The position numbers and the translations under genes are program-made. Positions 24,275 to 33,843 of a DNA stretch of 64,000 nt are shown here, piece by piece. The stretch is taken from NCBI GenBank assembly GCA_949299755.1, contig CASGBA010000005.1, positions 80,501 to 144,500 on the forward strand, written 5' to 3'. The notes under the pieces were generated by a model, which worked only from the letters and a program-made list of their open reading frames with translations, was not told the origin of the DNA and made no database searches. This DNA is from an uncultured Treponema sp. (lineage in GTDB: Bacteria; Spirochaetota; Spirochaetia; Treponematales; Treponemataceae). How positions within the stretch are numbered: position 1 is the stretch's first letter; every line of letters starts with the position of its first letter.

Positions 24275-26534
24275 ACGCCGGCTTTTCCTGCTGCTGGGAA
24301 TCGCCGGTGGTTTCCTGCTGCTGTGGCTTTTAATCCGGGCGGGGATGGCGTTGCTGCCATTCCCCAGGCTGGAGGCCTTCATGAACCGTCCGTGCAGTAC
24401 GCGGATGTACGACCGCACCGGACAGTTGTTGCAGGTGTTGCCTCTGGATGAAGGACTGCGGCGGGAATGGTACAGCCTGCCGGAACTTCCTCCCCGCATT
24501 GCAGAAGTGTTTATCGCCGCGGAGGACAGCGATTTTTACCGGCACGGCGGGATCGATATTGCCGCTTTAATCCGGGCAGCCTACCAGAATCTGTCTACGG
24601 GACAGGTGGTAAGCGGCGCTTCCACCATTACCATGCAGCTTGCCCGTATGGTTGTTCCCCGGAAAGAAGGGGAACCGGTAACCCTTGGCGTAAAAATTGC
24701 GGAAGCATGGACAGCCCTCCGGATTGAATCAAAGCTTTCCAAAGACCGGATTCTGGAACTGTACCTGAATTCCGTTCCCTTCGGTTTACAGGCGGAAGGA
24801 ATCGGCTCCGCTGCCCGGACATTTTTCGGCTGTACGCCGGCGCAGCTTTCGGACGCCCGGATCCACCTGCTGGCGGTGTTGCTGCGGCGGCCGGCGGCAT
24901 ACAATCCCTTTGAGCACCCGGAATCCTCCTATGATGCCGTCCTGGAATTCGCTTCCCGCACCGGTTTTTCCGCCGGAAGGGAAGAATGGCTGGCGGAGGT
25001 TTCCGTGGCGGAACGGTACGTGTACCCCTTGCGGGTACCACATTTTGTGAACTATATCCGGAACAGCTATGCCCGGCAGGGAAAGAACCTGCCGCCGGAA
25101 ATGCGTCTTTCCATAGACGCCGCCCTTACAGAATATATTGAAAATGAAATCAACACTCAAATAGATTTGCACCGGGACGCCCGCTTGTCCCAAGGGGCAC
25201 TTCTTGCCATAGATAATAGTACCGGCGAAATTGTCTGCTGGTCAGGGGGAGATTTTCTCAGCGAGAACGCAGGGCAAATAGACGGCGTTACTGTCCGCAA
25301 CCAGAGCGGAAGCACCATGAAGCCCTTCCTGTACGCCTCCGCCCTGGAACAGGGATTTTCCCCGGCAACCGTTTTCGCTGATGTCCCCATGGATTTTGGC
25401 TCGGAAGAAGTGTATGTTCCCCTGAATTTCAACAACCAGTACAACGGCCCGGTACTGATGCGCACAGCCCTGGCTTCCAGCCTGAACATTCCCGCTGTGT
25501 ACCTTTTGTACCGGCTGGGGGTGGACAATTTTATGGAAACTCTGTACCGGCTGGGCTTTGATTCCCTGCAGGGTGAGCGGGGAAGGACAGGCCTTTCCCT
25601 GGCACTGGGCAGCGGGGAAGTGACTCTTTTGGAATTGACCCGGGCTTTCAGTGTGTTTTCCCGGGGCGGTTCTGTGCCGGAATTGACCTGGGACGCAGTG
25701 TCACCGGGTACAGTAGCACCGGAGTTGGGACAGGTGTTCCAGTCTGATACAACCGCCGTGATATGCAGTATGCTTTCCGACCGCCGGGCTAGGGCGCTGG
25801 GCTTCGGTTTCGCCGAAGTGTTCCATACACCTTATCCTGCCATATTCAAGACGGGAACATCAAACCAGTTCCAGAACATCATCTCATTGGGTTCTACCAC
25901 CGGGTATACGGTGGGTGTGTGGATGGGAAATTTCACCGGGGAAACCGTTATCCGGGAAACAGGAAGCTCCATCCCGGCAGGTATTGTCCGCCGGCTGCTG
26001 GATATTCTGGCGGAACAGGAACCGGATTCTGCGGAAGAATTTCCCGAGCCGGTGACCTACCGGAAAGCTCCGGTCTGTGTAACTTCAGGCATGGCTCCGG
26101 GACTTTTTTGCAACAGCGTGGCGGAGGAATACATACCGGCGGCTTCCTTGCAGAACAGGCCGGTGTGCACCTGGCACTACAGCATGAACGGCCGGGTTCA
26201 GGTACGGTATCCCCAGGAGTACCAGCGGTGGCTGGGAGGAAGGAATGCAGCCGGCACCATGGCAGCCGGTTCAGATTCAAAGCCGGTCATAATGTATCCG
26301 GTGGACGGGGCGGTGTTTGTCTACGACCCGGGAATCCCGGCTGAATCCCAGAAAATGCGGGTTGACTGCACCGGTGCCGGCGACCGGGCGTCTTTGTTCG
26401 TAAACGGCACCCTGTTTGAAACGGTGGCGCCGCCCTTTGTGTGGTACGTGCCCCTGTCGCCGGGAACCATGCGCCTTGAAGTGTACACGGAAAACCCCGA
26501 CGCTTCCACCGGCATTACCGTCACGGTGAAATAA
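24219..26534 (+). CDS. pbpC: Penicillin-binding protein 1C
   Basis: Bifunctional-type peptidoglycan synthase, about 771 residues, close to E. coli PbpC. Membrane anchor LFLLLGIAGGFLLLWLLI; glycosyltransferase 51 domain with EDSDFYRHGGIDIAAL, GASTITMQLARMVV and KDRILELYLNSVPFG; transpeptidase domain with STMK (Ser at about residue 365), SSLN and FKTGTS; and the C-terminal BiPBP domain (VIMYPVDGAVFVYDP...). The frame opens far inside the A2M gene; ATG at 24219 or TTG at 24258 (behind GGGCGGGG) are realistic starts, giving a 17-56 base overlap with A2M and translational coupling. Confidence 0.93.
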   Translation: MNRKYSAGQRAGFLLSRNKRRLFLLLGIAGGFLLLWLLIRAGMALLPFPRLEAFMNRPCSTRMYDRTGQLLQVLPLDEGLRREWYSLPELPPRIAEVFIAAEDSDFYRHGGIDIAALIRAAYQNLSTGQVVSGASTITMQLARMVVPRKEGEPVTLGVKIAEAWTALRIESKLSKDRILELYLNSVPFGLQAEGIGSAARTFFGCTPAQLSDARIHLLAVLLRRPAAYNPFEHPESSYDAVLEFASRTGFSAGREEWLAEVSVAERYVYPLRVPHFVNYIRNSYARQGKNLPPEMRLSIDAALTEYIENEINTQIDLHRDARLSQGALLAIDNSTGEIVCWSGGDFLSENAGQIDGVTVRNQSGSTMKPFLYASALEQGFSPATVFADVPMDFGSEEVYVPLNFNNQYNGPVLMRTALASSLNIPAVYLLYRLGVDNFMETLYRLGFDSLQGERGRTGLSLALGSGEVTLLELTRAFSVFSRGGSVPELTWDAVSPGTVAPELGQVFQSDTTAVICSMLSDRRARALGFGFAEVFHTPYPAIFKTGTSNQFQNIISLGSTTGYTVGVWMGNFTGETVIRETGSSIPAGIVRRLLDILAEQEPDSAEEFPEPVTYRKAPVCVTSGMAPGLFCNSVAEEYIPAASLQNRPVCTWHYSMNGRVQVRYPQEYQRWLGGRNAAGTMAAGSDSKPVIMYPVDGAVFVYDPGIPAESQKMRVDCTGAGDRASLFVNGTLFETVAPPFVWYVPLSPGTMRLEVYTENPDASTGITVTVK

Positions 26535-26564
26535 GCACGTTAAGTTTTGTTAAGGAGAAATACA

Positions 26565-27062
26565 ATGCCTCTCGAGTTAACAGTCCACGCTTTTGAACCT
26601 GTATATGATAAAAACAGCCGTATTTTGATATTGGGGACAATGCCGTCTCCTGTATCCCGCAAAAACGGATTTTATTATACCCATCCTCAAAACAGGTTTT
26701 GGAAAGTGTTGGCCGCTGTTTTCAATGAGGATGAGCCTCTGTCTGTGGCGGATAAAAAATCCTTTGTCCTCCGTCACAGGATTGCGTTATGGGATGTGTT
26801 GGAAAGCTGCATGATGGAAGGGGCAGGGGATTCCACAATCCGTGAACCAAAAGCAAACAATTTGAATTTGATTTTTTCCAAATGCAGGATTGCAGGAGTT
26901 TTCACCACGGGAAGCCAAGCATACAGATTATATATGAAACTCTGTAGCACAGATACAGGTAGAGACGCTGTGTCTTTGCCGTCTACCAGTCCGGCTAACC
27001 GGTGGCACTGGCCATTTAAAAATCTTGTGGAAGCTTATTCAGTTATAAAGAATTTTTTATAA
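26565..27062 (+). CDS. DNA-deoxyinosine (hypoxanthine) glycosylase, UDG superfamily
   Basis: Removes deaminated bases. It begins MPLELTVHAFEPV and shows the UDG-superfamily motif A variant LILGTMPSPVSRKNGFYY followed by HPQNRFWKVL, and the C-terminal PSTSPANRWHW motif. About 165 residues, as in the TIGR04274-type family. AAGGAGAAA precedes the ATG at 26565; the frame's earlier start has no ribosome site. It follows pbpC by 30 bases and may be read through from it. Confidence 0.85.
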   Translation: MPLELTVHAFEPVYDKNSRILILGTMPSPVSRKNGFYYTHPQNRFWKVLAAVFNEDEPLSVADKKSFVLRHRIALWDVLESCMMEGAGDSTIREPKANNLNLIFSKCRIAGVFTTGSQAYRLYMKLCSTDTGRDAVSLPSTSPANRWHWPFKNLVEAYSVIKNFL

Positions 27063-27078
27063 ATTTTTTTATTTTTTG

Positions 27079-27107
27079 TTGACAGACATATCTATTTTAT
27101 ATAAAAT
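27079..27107 (+). promoter_or_regulatory. Promoter of the xylo-oligosaccharide operon
   Basis: TTGACA (27079-27084), 17-base spacer, TAAAAT (27102-27107). The palindrome at 27122 sits just downstream of the expected start of transcription. Confidence 0.7.
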
Positions 27108-27121
27108 ACTAAATATGTTCC

Positions 27122-27133
27122 GTGCTCGAGCAC
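27122..27133 (+). promoter_or_regulatory. Palindromic operator candidate GTGCTCGAGCAC
   Basis: A perfect 12-bp palindrome at about +8 to +19 of the operon promoter, the position of a repressor site. No regulator gene is adjacent; a LacI-type sugar repressor elsewhere would be the expected partner. Confidence 0.5.
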
Positions 27134-27172
27134 AATTTTCAGTGTTTTTATTCTGGAAAACAGGAGATTTTA

Positions 27173-28074
27173 ATGGCTGTATATACCCCTCCCAGGAAAA
27201 CACACACAACCCAAGGTTTTTATGATAAACGGTTTAGAACTTTGGCTGATTTAAGGGCAAGGGAAACCGCACGGGTTTCATTTCGTTTCGTCTTTTATTA
27301 CAAGTGCTTATGACTGGAACGGGATTTCTACAACCAAGACTTTTATAGGTTTTGATAACTGGAAAAACTTATAAAGGATTATGATTTCTGGTTGGCTTTT
27401 AAAAATAATATTGTCATCATGGTTCTTTCGATATGTATCCAGATTCCTTTGGGCATTGCATTGGCCACTTTTTTGGATTTCGGCAGCAGATACCGGATTA
27501 TGAAATTATTCAAAGTAATATGGTTTGTACCTCTTTTAATGTCTTCTGTTGCAATTGGTTTTCTTTTTTCATATGCACTTGCTACTAACGGAGGAATAAT
27601 AAGCGCTTTATCTAATTTTTTCGGCGGAGGAAATATTGATTTATTGGGGAATCATGATACAGCCCTCTATACAGTGATAGGTGTAATATGCTGGCAATTT
27701 ACGCCTTTCTATATGGTTTATTTTATTGCAGCCTTTACAAACATATCGGAAGATATTTATGAAGCTTCGATTATTGATGGCGCTACCAGATCACAGTATT
27801 TCAGGAAAATTGCTCTTCCAATGATTATTCCTTACATAAAAAGTGCGGCAATAATGTCTATGGTTGGTTCACTCAAATATTTTGATTTAATTTATGTAAT
27901 GACAGGGGGAGGCCTGGTACTGCGACAGAATTAATGGCTACATATATGTATAAGCAGTCTTTTAGGAATTTCAGTATGGGATACGGCTCCACTGTGGCCT
28001 GTGGGATGTTTATCTTGATTACACTTATGTCCGTATTCACCCTTAAATTCATTACCAGAAAACAGGAGTCGTGA
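27173..28074 (+). pseudogene. Broken carbohydrate ABC transporter permease (MalF/UgpA type)
   Basis: ATG at 27173 has a ribosome site and begins a permease-like basic N-terminus (AVYTPPRKTHTTQGFYDK), but the frame stops at 27313. The expected first membrane helix is missing. The frame resumes in another phase as SAYDWNGISTTKTFIGF, then shifts near 27372 to LAFKNNIVIMVLSICIQIPL, keeps the EAA loop EASIIDGATRSQYFRKIALP, and shifts again near 27912 before ending LKFITRKQES. I count two single-base deletions plus an internal deletion of roughly 25 codons with a third phase change. It was the first inner-membrane half of the sugar importer. Unless these are assembly errors, the transporter lacks a working partner for the second permease. 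Confidence 0.8.
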
Positions 28075-28076
28075 TT

Positions 28077-28928
28077 ATGAATGAAATAAATAAATCAAAA
28101 TTAAAAACAAGAATTGCATGGACAATTCCTGTTATTCTGGCTGTTTTTTATTTGTTTGTTTCGGTTCTGCCTTTTGTATTTATGGTTCTCAATTCTTTTA
28201 AGGAACGCTTTGAAATGCTGACAAAAGGTATATTTGAGCTTCCTGAATCCTTTAATCTTTCTAATTATGTTGAAGTATTTGAAGGTAATTTTTTGCGATT
28301 CTTTTATAATAGTGTAGTTGTTTTGGCGTTTTCTTTGATTATTCTTCTTTTTGTCACTGCGTGTGCGGCTTATCCGCTTTCACGTTTCAAATTTAAATTA
28401 GCGGTTCCGATTTATAGTTTAATTGTTGCGTGCATGTCTATTCCGATACATATTACTTTGATACCGGTTTTTAGAATGTCGCAAGCTTCAGGTTTGTATG
28501 ATTCTATTTGGGCGCTTATAGGTCCCTATGTTGCCTTTGCTGTTCCGATTTCAGTATTTATAATGACGGCTTTTATGAAAGCCGGGATTCCACATGAAAT
28601 AGAAGAGTCTGCGGAAATTGATGGTTGTAGCAAAATAAGAATGTTTTTTACAATAATTCTCCCGCTTTCAACTCCTGGACTTTCTACACTTGCTATTTAT
28701 AATGGAGTGAATATCTGGAATGAGTTTTCATTTGCTTATACTTTAACCCAATCACCTTCCAATAGAACTTTGCCACTGGCTATTTGGGAATACCAGGGAC
28801 AGTATACGATGAATACCCCGATGATAATGGCTGTTCTTACTCTTTCATTGCTTCCGATGATAATTCTTTTTATTTTCTTTCAAGATAAGTTAGTAAGGGG
28901 AATGACCGCCGGAGCGGTTAAGGGTTAA
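28077..28928 (+). CDS. Carbohydrate ABC transporter permease (MalG type)
   Basis: Six predicted membrane helices and the cytoplasmic EAA loop EIEESAEIDGCSKIRMFFTI that docks on the ATPase. Likely imports xylo-oligosaccharides with the binding protein at 31045. ATG at 28077 sits 8 bases after ACAGGAG; a GTG at 28071 overlaps the previous stop. No ATPase gene is in the operon, so a shared MsmK-type ATPase elsewhere is implied. AT-rich compared with the A2M/pbpC region. Confidence 0.92.
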   Translation: MNEINKSKLKTRIAWTIPVILAVFYLFVSVLPFVFMVLNSFKERFEMLTKGIFELPESFNLSNYVEVFEGNFLRFFYNSVVVLAFSLIILLFVTACAAYPLSRFKFKLAVPIYSLIVACMSIPIHITLIPVFRMSQASGLYDSIWALIGPYVAFAVPISVFIMTAFMKAGIPHEIEESAEIDGCSKIRMFFTIILPLSTPGLSTLAIYNGVNIWNEFSFAYTLTQSPSNRTLPLAIWEYQGQYTMNTPMIMAVLTLSLLPMIILFIFFQDKLVRGMTAGAVKG

Positions 28929-28950
28929 TATTGATATAAGGAGGAATACA

Positions 28951-30888
28951 ATGATTACTTACCATGTTTCCACAGAAGGTTCGGATTTTAACAAAGGCTC
29001 TGCAGATTCTCCATTCAGAACTATTTCCAAGGCTGCATCAGTGGCCGATTACGGTGATACCGTTATTGTCCATAAGGGTGAATACAGGGAATGGGTAAAG
29101 CCTGTTAACAGCGGAAAAAAGCTTGAGCGCATTACTTATATGGCGGCGGAAGGTGAGAAGGTTGTCATCAAGGGGTCTGAACGCATTACAGGATGGCAGA
29201 ATGAAGGGAAAGGAGTATGGAAAGTAATTATTCCCAATTCCATTTTTAAATATGGGAATCCATTTGATACAGTGATGAAAGGTGACTGGCTTATTCATCC
29301 TGTTGAATATTCCATACACACGGCTGATGTGTATTTGAATGGAAAATCCTTGTATGAGGCTCCTTCGCTTAATGAAGTTGAAAATCCTGTAAAGCGGGAG
29401 GAAGGGGTAAATCCTCCATGGACAAAGCATAAAGAGAAAATAAAGGACAGCGATTTCACTGTATACACATGGTATGCCTCAGTTGATGAAACAAATACAA
29501 TCCTGTGGGCAAACTTTCATGAATTTGATCCCAATAAAGAAAATGTGGAAGTGAATGTACGTCCGGCTGTTTTCTTTCCGGAAAGAACAGGAATAAATTA
29601 TATTACGGTCAGGGGTTTTGAATTATGTCAGGCGGCAACACAGTGGGCTCCTCCTACCGCCGATCAGCCCGGACTAATCGGTCCGCATTGGGCAAAAGGC
29701 TGGATAATAGAGGATTGTGATATCCATGATTCAAAATGTGCCGCGGTAAGTTTAGGAAAAGAAATAACTACAGGACATAATGAATCAACCAGATATTACA
29801 GGAAACCTGGTTATCATTATCAAATGGAAGTTGTTTTCCGCGCATTGGAAAAGGGTTGGTCAAAAGAGAATATTGGCGGCCATATAATCAGGAACAACCG
29901 TATCCATGATAACGGACAGAATGGCATCGTAGGTCATCTCGGGTGTATTTTCAGTGAAATTTATAATAATGAAATATGGAATATAGCCGTCAAGCATGAA
30001 AACTTCGGTTATGAAATTGCCGGAATAAAACTTCATGCCGCTTTGGATGTGCAAATCCATGACAATTATATTCATGATACAACACTTGGAATTTGGCTTG
30101 ACTGGCAGGCCCAGGGAACAAGGGTCAGCAGAAATATTTTCAGAAAAAATGACAGGGATCTTTTTGTGGAAGTTTCCCATGGTCCTTATATTGTTGACAA
30201 TAATATTTTTGCTTCTGATTATAATTTCGATAACATCGCCCAGGGTGGTGCATACATTAATAATCTTTGTTGCGGTACAATGAGAAGAGAGCCTGTTCCG
30301 GACAGATCCACACCTTATCATTTCCCGCATACTACAAAGGTTGCTGGTACAACTATCGTTTACAGCGGTGATGACAGGATACATCAGAATATTTATGTAG
30401 GAGGCGCTCCTGTTTATACTGAGCAATCCACCTCAGGCACCGCTGATTATAATGGATGTCCTTCTTCTCTTGAAGAATACAAGATGAGGGTTACTTCTTT
30501 TGGCAACGGAGATCATGAAATGTTTTACCAGGTAAAACAACCGGTGTATATTTCATGCAACATATATTATAACGGCGCAAAAAGTTATGAAAAAGAAACC
30601 GGAGCTGTAATTTCGGATTCGAATCCTCATTTTATTTTCACTGAAGAAGGAAATGAGCTTTACATTGAATTCGATGCGTATGACTCGTTGATGTCAATGA
30701 ATTCCAAGATATATACATCCGAAATGCTTCCTACTCCCCGTATCACGGAATGCGAATATGAAAATCCTGACGGTACTCCAATTGTTTTTGATACTGATAT
30801 TACAGGGACCAAGAGGGATCGGGAAAGTGTGCCAGGTCCATTCGCAAAGGTTTCAAAAGGCCATAATAAAATAAAAATATGGGGTTAA
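28951..30888 (+). CDS. GH120 beta-xylosidase
   Basis: Cleaves xylose from xylo-oligosaccharides with retention. The sequence follows the T. saccharolyticum XylC pattern from memory: TYHVSTEGSDFNKGSADSPF start, GEYREWVKPVN, AATQWAPPTADQPGLIGP, GQNGIVGHLG, and LGIWLDWQAQGTRVS then RDLFVEVSHGPY. XylC's catalytic Asp382 and Glu405 correspond to Asp384 and Glu407 here, with the same 23-residue spacing. 645 residues, a right-handed beta helix with an inserted sandwich domain. No signal peptide, so it acts in the cytoplasm on imported sugars. AAGGAGGAATACA gives strong translation. Confidence 0.9.
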   Translation: MITYHVSTEGSDFNKGSADSPFRTISKAASVADYGDTVIVHKGEYREWVKPVNSGKKLERITYMAAEGEKVVIKGSERITGWQNEGKGVWKVIIPNSIFKYGNPFDTVMKGDWLIHPVEYSIHTADVYLNGKSLYEAPSLNEVENPVKREEGVNPPWTKHKEKIKDSDFTVYTWYASVDETNTILWANFHEFDPNKENVEVNVRPAVFFPERTGINYITVRGFELCQAATQWAPPTADQPGLIGPHWAKGWIIEDCDIHDSKCAAVSLGKEITTGHNESTRYYRKPGYHYQMEVVFRALEKGWSKENIGGHIIRNNRIHDNGQNGIVGHLGCIFSEIYNNEIWNIAVKHENFGYEIAGIKLHAALDVQIHDNYIHDTTLGIWLDWQAQGTRVSRNIFRKNDRDLFVEVSHGPYIVDNNIFASDYNFDNIAQGGAYINNLCCGTMRREPVPDRSTPYHFPHTTKVAGTTIVYSGDDRIHQNIYVGGAPVYTEQSTSGTADYNGCPSSLEEYKMRVTSFGNGDHEMFYQVKQPVYISCNIYYNGAKSYEKETGAVISDSNPHFIFTEEGNELYIEFDAYDSLMSMNSKIYTSEMLPTPRITECEYENPDGTPIVFDTDITGTKRDRESVPGPFAKVSKGHNKIKIWG

Positions 30889-31044
30889 TATAAGGTGATG
30901 ACATAGCATTATTTATCAAATCAGACAGGGAAACTACCGGCCGGTTTAATATGGTTTCTTCTGTAACAAGGAGGTGAAAATATAAAATAAAAAATTATCA
31001 TGCATTTTAGTGTAAATTCATATTTTATCAGAGGAGAAATTTAA

Positions 31045-32352
31045 ATGAAAAAAGGATTATTATTTGTTTTGTTTTTTATCAGTGTAACGGCTGTTTTATT
31101 TGCAGGTGGTAGCAGTGATGCAAAGACATCTTCATCTAACAGTATTACTTATTGGAATATTGCCACCACAAGCCCTGACAAAGAAGTTGTACAGAGTGCA
31201 GTTGACAAATACAATGCATCGCCGGTAAATGGTTATTCTTTGAACAGTGTTCCTACAATGAATGATAAATATAAAGAGAAGCTGATCATTGCCATGAGTT
31301 CAGGACAATGCCCAGATATGTACTCTTCTTGGTCAGGCGGACCTTTGTTTGAATATGTTGATTCCGGTTTTGCTCAGCCATTGGAAACACTATTGGAAAC
31401 ATCGGCAATCAAAGAAAAAATTATGCCCGCCGCCCTTGAACAGTCAACCTACAACGGGCACATTTATGGAATCCCTTATCTCAATGTTTCTCTTGCCGGA
31501 ATATTTTATAATAAAGATATCTTTGCGAAGTATGGATTAACAGAGCCGAAAACATTCTCTGATCTTGTTCATATTTGCGAGGTTTTGAAGGCAAATGGTA
31601 TTACACCTTTCGCTTTGGCAAACAGAACAAAATGGACTGGATCAATGTACTTTATATGTCTTGCGACCAGGATAGGTGGTCTGAAGCCTTTCCAAGATGC
31701 TGTGGCTGGTACAGGTTCATTTGAAGATGAGTGTTTCATTAAAGCCGGTGAAATACTTCAGGATTTGGTTAAGAAAGGATACTTCCCTGAAGGTGTCAAT
31801 TCCATGGATGAAGATGACGGTCAGGCCAGACAGCTTATATATCAGGAAACAGCCGGAATGCTTTTGTGCGGATCCTGGTATACAGGAAATTTTGCCAGTG
31901 ATAGTGAGGAATTCTATAAAAATAAAATCGGATGGTTCTCTTTCCCCGCTTATGACGGTTCCGATGCAGATCCTTCAATTCAAATTGGTACAGTGGGAGA
32001 TCAGTTTATCACCATCAACGCCAATATTACAGGTGACAAATTAAAAGCTGCATGGGCGGCTGTTGAAGCTCATCTTTCCGATGAAACGGTAGAGCTTGGT
32101 ATTAAAACCGGTAAAATTCCTCCCATTGTTGGAATTGAGTCCAGAATTACGGATCCGGTTACAAAGAAAATAGCTTTGGCGGCAGCTAATGCTCCTGCAA
32201 TCCAGTTATGGTATGACCAATATCTTCCTCCCACGGTTGCAACAGCTCATCTTGACGGATTGCATGAAGTGTTCGGTTTAACAAAAACTCCTGCACAGGC
32301 GCAAGCGCAAATGCAGAAAGCCATGGAAACCTACAACGCATCAAAAAAATAA
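31045..32352 (+). CDS. Extracellular solute-binding protein, family 1 (sugar)
   Basis: Signal peptide KKGLLFVLFFISVTAVLFAGG, then a type 1 sugar-binding protein: SITYWNIATTSPDKE at the front, AMSSGQCPDMYSSWSGGP, and YGIPYLNVSLAGIFYNKD. 435 residues. It is the substrate receptor for the importer whose permeases are at 27173 and 28077; here it comes last in the operon, after the xylosidase, whereas it is usually first. The 156 bases before it contain an isolated AAGGAGGTG followed by a stop after three codons, so an upstream gene end may have been lost. GAGGAGAAA precedes its ATG. Confidence 0.92.
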   Translation: MKKGLLFVLFFISVTAVLFAGGSSDAKTSSSNSITYWNIATTSPDKEVVQSAVDKYNASPVNGYSLNSVPTMNDKYKEKLIIAMSSGQCPDMYSSWSGGPLFEYVDSGFAQPLETLLETSAIKEKIMPAALEQSTYNGHIYGIPYLNVSLAGIFYNKDIFAKYGLTEPKTFSDLVHICEVLKANGITPFALANRTKWTGSMYFICLATRIGGLKPFQDAVAGTGSFEDECFIKAGEILQDLVKKGYFPEGVNSMDEDDGQARQLIYQETAGMLLCGSWYTGNFASDSEEFYKNKIGWFSFPAYDGSDADPSIQIGTVGDQFITINANITGDKLKAAWAAVEAHLSDETVELGIKTGKIPPIVGIESRITDPVTKKIALAAANAPAIQLWYDQYLPPTVATAHLDGLHEVFGLTKTPAQAQAQMQKAMETYNASKK

Positions 32353-32380
32353 TCCAGATTATTATTGCGTAAAATACTTT

Positions 32381-32420
32381 AACCACTGCCTTCCTCCATC
32401 GGGCAGTGGTTTTTTATTTT
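32381..32420 (+). terminator. Terminator of the xylo-oligosaccharide operon
   Basis: AACCACTGCC (32381-32390) pairs with GGCAGTGGTT (32402-32411), then T run. Strong stem. Confidence 0.9.
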
Positions 32421-32441
32421 TATTTAAAACTACATTACTAT

Positions 32442-32470
32442 TTGACAAACTCTTTTGAAAATATCAAAAT
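32442..32470 (+). promoter_or_regulatory. Promoter of the MATE gene, leaderless-type
   Basis: TTGACA (32442-32447), 17-base spacer, CAAAAT (32465-32470). The ATG at 32477 begins 6 bases later; no Shine-Dalgarno is present. Confidence 0.55.
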
Positions 32471-32476
32471 GAAAAA

Positions 32477-33835
32477 ATGACCGGCAATATAAGGAATATT
32501 TCCATATACAGACTTGCGTTTCCTATTTTTATACAGCGCTTGTTGTCCATGTGTCTGGGATATGTGGATACTGCGATGATAAGTAATTATTCGCAGGTTG
32601 CAGTGGGAGCAATAGGAAACGCAAATCAGGTGCTTACATTTTTGACCTTGGCTTTCAGCATTATTTCCACTGCCACTGGTGTTGTTGTTGCCCAGTATCT
32701 CGGTGCAAAACAGGAAAAAGAAATGGATAAAATTTACAGTGTTTCCATTTTTTTTAACCTTATGCTGAGTTTTATCATCTGTCTTTTTATAACACTTTTT
32801 GCCGGAAAAATACTTACGTTCATGCGTCTACCAACGATAATGCTAAATGATGCTGTCAGTTACATGAAGATAGTATGTTTTTTTTTGTTTACCAATGCAC
32901 TGATACAGGTTTTTTCCCAGATTTTTAATTGTAACGGCAGGACGGATTTGGGGATGATAATTTTCTTCTGCATGAATGTTTTCAATATAACCGGTAATTA
33001 TATGTTCCTTTATGGTCCTTTGTCGTACCTTCATCTTGGTATAAATGGTGTCGCTCTTTCCACAAGTATAAGTAATACAGCTGGTCTGGCGGCTGCGGTT
33101 ATTGCATTTAAGATAATCATAAAGGGTAATATTTCTGCAAAGTATTTTTTCCCTTTCCCAAAACAGTTGTTGAAACAACTGATAAAACTTGGTGTTCCTT
33201 CAGCCGGGGAAACTATTTCTTATAATCTTTCCCAAATTTGCATAATGGTTTTTGTAAATATGCTGGGGCCGGTGGCAATCAACACAAAAATATATTGCAA
33301 TATTTTATGCAATTTCGCGATGATTTACTCAAATTCACTGGCAGGAGCCAATTCAATTATAACGGGGTACAGTGTGGGCAGGGATGACTATGATTTTGCG
33401 TATAAAAGGGTTTTAAAAACCCTGCGTCTTGCGATAATTGTTTCCTGCGGTTTCGCGTTTATTAATTGGCTTGTTTCACCTTTGACATTCAGATTGTTTA
33501 CAGACAACCGGGATATAATTACACTCGGCTGTAAGATTATGTTTATCGGTTTCTGGCTTGAATTCGGAAGAGCGGCAAACCTTGTTATCATACAATCTAT
33601 GCGGGCTGCCGGTGATGTTGTATTTCCAACTCTTTTGGGAATAATATCCATGTGGGGAATATCTGTCGTTTTTGCATGGCTCTTCACTTCTGCCTTTGAT
33701 TTAGGGCTTCAAGGTGTATGGATCGCAATGGCAATGGATGAAATTTTCAGGGGCATTGCGGTTTATATCAGATGGCGCCACGGAACATGGAAGGGGAAGG
33801 GACTTGTGAAAAAAGAATCACCTGCCGCAATATGA
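32477..33835 (+). CDS. MATE family efflux transporter
   Basis: 452 residues with 12 predicted helices in two halves, driven by Na+ or H+ gradients to export cationic compounds. It begins IYRLAFPIFIQRLLSMCLGYVD, with the DinF/NorM-type TAMISNYSQVAVGAIGNANQ and later VPSAGETISYNLSQICIMVF. Substrate unknown. Convergent with the Fur-type gene 9 bases away, with no terminator between. Confidence 0.93.
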   Translation: MTGNIRNISIYRLAFPIFIQRLLSMCLGYVDTAMISNYSQVAVGAIGNANQVLTFLTLAFSIISTATGVVVAQYLGAKQEKEMDKIYSVSIFFNLMLSFIICLFITLFAGKILTFMRLPTIMLNDAVSYMKIVCFFLFTNALIQVFSQIFNCNGRTDLGMIIFFCMNVFNITGNYMFLYGPLSYLHLGINGVALSTSISNTAGLAAAVIAFKIIIKGNISAKYFFPFPKQLLKQLIKLGVPSAGETISYNLSQICIMVFVNMLGPVAINTKIYCNILCNFAMIYSNSLAGANSIITGYSVGRDDYDFAYKRVLKTLRLAIIVSCGFAFINWLVSPLTFRLFTDNRDIITLGCKIMFIGFWLEFGRAANLVIIQSMRAAGDVVFPTLLGIISMWGISVVFAWLFTSAFDLGLQGVWIAMAMDEIFRGIAVYIRWRHGTWKGKGLVKKESPAAI

Positions 33836-33843
33836 TCAATGTG

